NCBI GenBank assembly: GCA_013288465.1
Contig: JABDBT010000004.1
Location: 1-45,013, forward strand
Length of the DNA stretch: 45,013 bases
Origin: Bacteroidota bacterium
Lineage (GTDB): Bacteria > Bacteroidota > Bacteroidia > Sphingobacteriales > Sphingobacteriaceae
Direction of reading: 5' to 3'
Shown here: piece after piece, positions 43,126 through 45,013 of the stretch
Numbering within the stretch: position 1 is the first letter of the stretch
Layout of the letters: each line of letters starts with the position of its first letter
Translations under genes and position numbers: made by a program
Notes under the pieces: generated by a model
Told to the model about the DNA's origin: nothing
The model's input: the letters and a program-made list of their open reading frames with translations, nothing else
Databases searched by the model: none

Positions 43126-44346
43126 TTAATTTTCAGCATGATCCAGGCTCACTTCTTTGCCTTCCCATACTTTTTTTGCGGTCCATTCTTCATCCGCATC
43201 CTGCCAAAAAGCGTCCGTCGGCGGTAACCCCAATACCAGGAACGCCTCCGAACATAGATAAAGGCTGCCGGTAGAAATATAGGTTTCGCCTATACCGGGT
43301 TGGTGCCCGTAAATGCCTATTTGCAGCCAGCCATTGTTGTCAAACGTACCGGGCGCCTCAACCTGCCGTTTGATCATTGCATATAAAGCTGCCCGTACTT
43401 GCTGAGGCTTAACGCCGGCAGGAAGCTCATGCATTAAACTGATCATTGACAAGGCCTGGAACGCGCCAAACCTATATGCCAATGACCGGCCTATCGGTGG
43501 GTAGGTAGCCTCGGGCGATATCATCCTTTCCTGTACAACAGCATAGCGTTTTGCATGGGCAAGAGCTGTTTCATAGGCTTTCTTTTGGTCGGGATTAACG
43601 TCACTTAACGTTTTTAGTACGCCAACCAGCATAGGCTGAATAACAAAGCTATTGTAATAATCCCAATGAAAATCAGGGCCGTCACCGTAAGCGCCATCAC
43701 CCTTATACCATGATAACATGTGCTCTTTAATGGCGTAATCCATCCGCATTTTATCGCCGCTGTTATCAAAGCGCAGAAGGGCCGCCTCTATGGTCGCGCT
43801 AAATAAAAGCCAGTTATTAAATCCTGGTGTAATAACCCTCGAAGATCTCAAAGCTGTCAATACATTGCTTTTGGTTTCACTATCCAGCCTGCCCCATAGC
43901 TGGTTTGGGGCCCTCAGTAACGCTTGTGCTAAAAATGCGGCATCAACAACCGGCTGGCTACCTTTATTAAAGTTCATAAAGTCTGCCGCCCGCGGATCGG
44001 TAGCATTGTGCATACTCAACAGGGCCAGTTTAATATACTTTTCGCGAAGCTTACCTTCTGGTGTATTATCCGGGCCAAGCTCGAGCCATGGTGCCATGCC
44101 TGCCATAAGCCGGGCAAAAGCCTCCAGGTAGGTAGATGATTCCCTGCCTTTTGCGCTCGACTCGACCGGCATTTGTTTTCTGAGCTCATTTTTGCTTAAA
44201 GCATTCAATACCGGGTCGGCAATGCGGGTAAGCGTGCTTATATAATAAGTACGTTCAATTTGCCCCGCTGATTGCGCTTTAACCATTGATACACTTATGC
44301 AGGTTAAAAGCACCGTGCTGCAAATTTTCAAATATTTAGCTTTCAT
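43126..44346 (-). CDS. DUF2264 domain protein (exported)
   Basis: A 406-residue protein with a signal peptide ending MVKAQ (about residue 25) and an all-alpha barrel typical of DUF2264, seen as ESSTYLEAFARLMAGMAPWLE (70-90), NNWLLFSATIEAALL and GDGAYGDGPDFHWDYYNSFV. The fold is like (alpha/alpha)-barrel polysaccharide lyases and unsaturated glucuronyl hydrolases, and members occur in PULs, so a carbohydrate-active role is likely but not proved. It lies 174 bp after susD and is the first catabolic gene here. Confidence 0.87.
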   Translation of the reverse strand: MKAKYLKICSTVLLTCISVSMVKAQSAGQIERTYYISTLTRIADPVLNALSKNELRKQMPVESSAKGRESSTYLEAFARLMAGMAPWLELGPDNTPEGKLREKYIKLALLSMHNATDPRAADFMNFNKGSQPVVDAAFLAQALLRAPNQLWGRLDSETKSNVLTALRSSRVITPGFNNWLLFSATIEAALLRFDNSGDKMRMDYAIKEHMLSWYKGDGAYGDGPDFHWDYYNSFVIQPMLVGVLKTLSDVNPDQKKAYETALAHAKRYAVVQERMISPEATYPPIGRSLAYRFGAFQALSMISLMHELPAGVKPQQVRAALYAMIKRQVEAPGTFDNNGWLQIGIYGHQPGIGETYISTGSLYLCSEAFLVLGLPPTDAFWQDADEEWTAKKVWEGKEVSLDHAEN

Positions 44347-44403
44347 ACCGGTATCTGTATATAATGAGGTTGTATTTTAAAGACGGTTTATCATTAAAAC
44401 GGT

Positions 44404-44432
44404 AAATGTATGCCCTTTACGGGCATACATTT
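44404..44432. terminator. Hairpin between susD and the DUF2264 gene
   Basis: The stem AAATGTATGCCC / GGGCATACATTT is 12 perfect base pairs around a 5-base loop. On the minus strand it is followed by ACCGTTTTAATG, only weakly T-rich. It may stabilise the susCD transcript end or cause partial termination before the enzyme genes. Confidence 0.5.
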
Positions 44433-44520
44433 TATAATGAAATTAACTTTATTGGCTTTTTTTATATGATATGTCTCTGTCAGCTATCCTTTATAAAATT
44501 TATCCAGGCATAGTTGGCAT

Positions 44521-45013
44521 TTAATAGCCAGGGTTTTGAGTTAACACACCTGCTCCCTGGTTTGCATCAATTGCTGACTGAGGTATAGGCAACCAATTAT
44601 TAAACGGTTGGATAGAACTGGCGGATAAAGCCGGCCCGTATGCTGTAACTCTTTGATACAAGAGATTTAATCTTGCCAGTGTTAATCTTCGCTGCTCCTC
44701 AATAGTTAATTCTCTGGCCCGTTCATCCAAAATAAAATCAATGGTAACTTGTGCAGGTGTAATTGGCGCGGCCTTCGCCCTGGCTCTTAGCGTATTGATA
44801 TCAGCCGCAGCATCTGTCAAATCGCCATTGTCCATGTATGCCTCTGCACGTAGCAAATAGGTCTCTGCCACCCGCATCAAATAAATATCACTAAATGTAC
44901 GCCCCGTGGAATTAGAAACTAAAATACCTTCAATTTTTCTGAAAGTAGGATAGAAGAAATAGGAAGAATCACCGCTACCCGTATATTTTTTACCGTAGTT
45001 GGCTTGTGTCGGA
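44521..45013 (-). CDS. SusD/RagB-family glycan-binding lipoprotein (5' part beyond window)
   Basis: The C-terminal 163 codons of a SusD-type surface glycan-binding protein; the open frame continues past the right edge. The conserved SusD C-terminal core is clear: FSDIYLMRVAETYLLRAEAY, then LILDERARELTIEEQ-like sequence (seen as FILDERARELTIEEQRRL), the LPIPQSAIDAN segment and the final QNPGY. An internal ATG at 44880 is not the start. It partners with a SusC transporter that should be just outside the window. As the PUL's glycan-binding gene it anchors this locus. Confidence 0.95.
   Translation of the reverse strand, partial: PTQANYGKKYTGSGDSSYFFYPTFRKIEGILVSNSTGRTFSDIYLMRVAETYLLRAEAYMDNGDLTDAAADINTLRARAKAAPITPAQVTIDFILDERARELTIEEQRRLTLARLNLLYQRVTAYGPALSASSIQPFNNWLPIPQSAIDANQGAGVLTQNPGY

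Noticed and set aside
44521..44880. Complete small gene starting at 44880
   Set aside because: The frame is open upstream to the window edge and reads as SusD core, so 44880 is an internal methionine.

Overview
The window looks like a chromosomal segment of a Bacteroidota organism, most probably family Sphingobacteriaceae (Mucilaginibacter/Pedobacter-like). The signs are GldB and a GldKLMN block (type IX secretion/gliding), a GLPGLI protein paired with a TonB-receptor-like barrel, a SusD-type PUL, TAnnTTTG-like promoter elements, few Shine-Dalgarno sites, and many palindromic repeats between genes. The genus is inferred; no rRNA or tRNA gene was found.

Layout. Positions 1-1989 (minus) hold a LytTR response regulator, cut by the window edge, and its LytS-type sensor kinase. 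Positions 2307-5908 (plus) hold a GLPGLI protein and an outer-membrane barrel protein with overlapping stop and start. A 0.5-kb repeat-rich gap with a relic of the barrel gene's 3' end leads to a small ankyrin protein (6408-6860). nadE (minus) and gldB (plus) diverge at 8.6 kb. Positions 10467-16246 (minus) form an F-type ATP synthase operon: two small membrane proteins, then atpB-atpE-atpF-atpH-atpA-atpG. atpD and atpC are not in the window.

Positions 16561-26070 (plus) hold a SprE/PorW-like TPR lipoprotein, two tandem class A penicillin-binding proteins and uvrC. The second PBP carries a copy of the tail of the porW-like gene in front of it, which marks the edge of the duplication. Positions 26294-31064 (minus) are gldK-gldL-gldM-gldN, the type IX motor and core ring. 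Further on are hemD, a DUF4271 membrane protein, and a two-gene unit of a DUF6934-like protein plus a 53-residue protein with an unusually strong ribosome-binding site.

Positions 34277-45013 (minus) are the downstream part of a polysaccharide utilization locus: SusD (partial), DUF2264 protein, GH97, GH29 alpha-L-fucosidase, AraC regulator, two S1 sulfatases with different C-x-P-x-R signatures, and a second GH29. All the enzymes appear exported. The likely target is a sulfated, fucose-containing glycan; this is inferred from enzyme content, and the SusC partner must lie beyond the right edge.

The most noteworthy non-coding signals are the duplication relics at 6315-6360 and 21792-21857, direct copies of a palindromic element on both sides of uvrC, a 7-bp tandem repeat in the atpG leader, a terminator-like hairpin between atpE and atpF, and the small unit at 33.3-33.9 kb.
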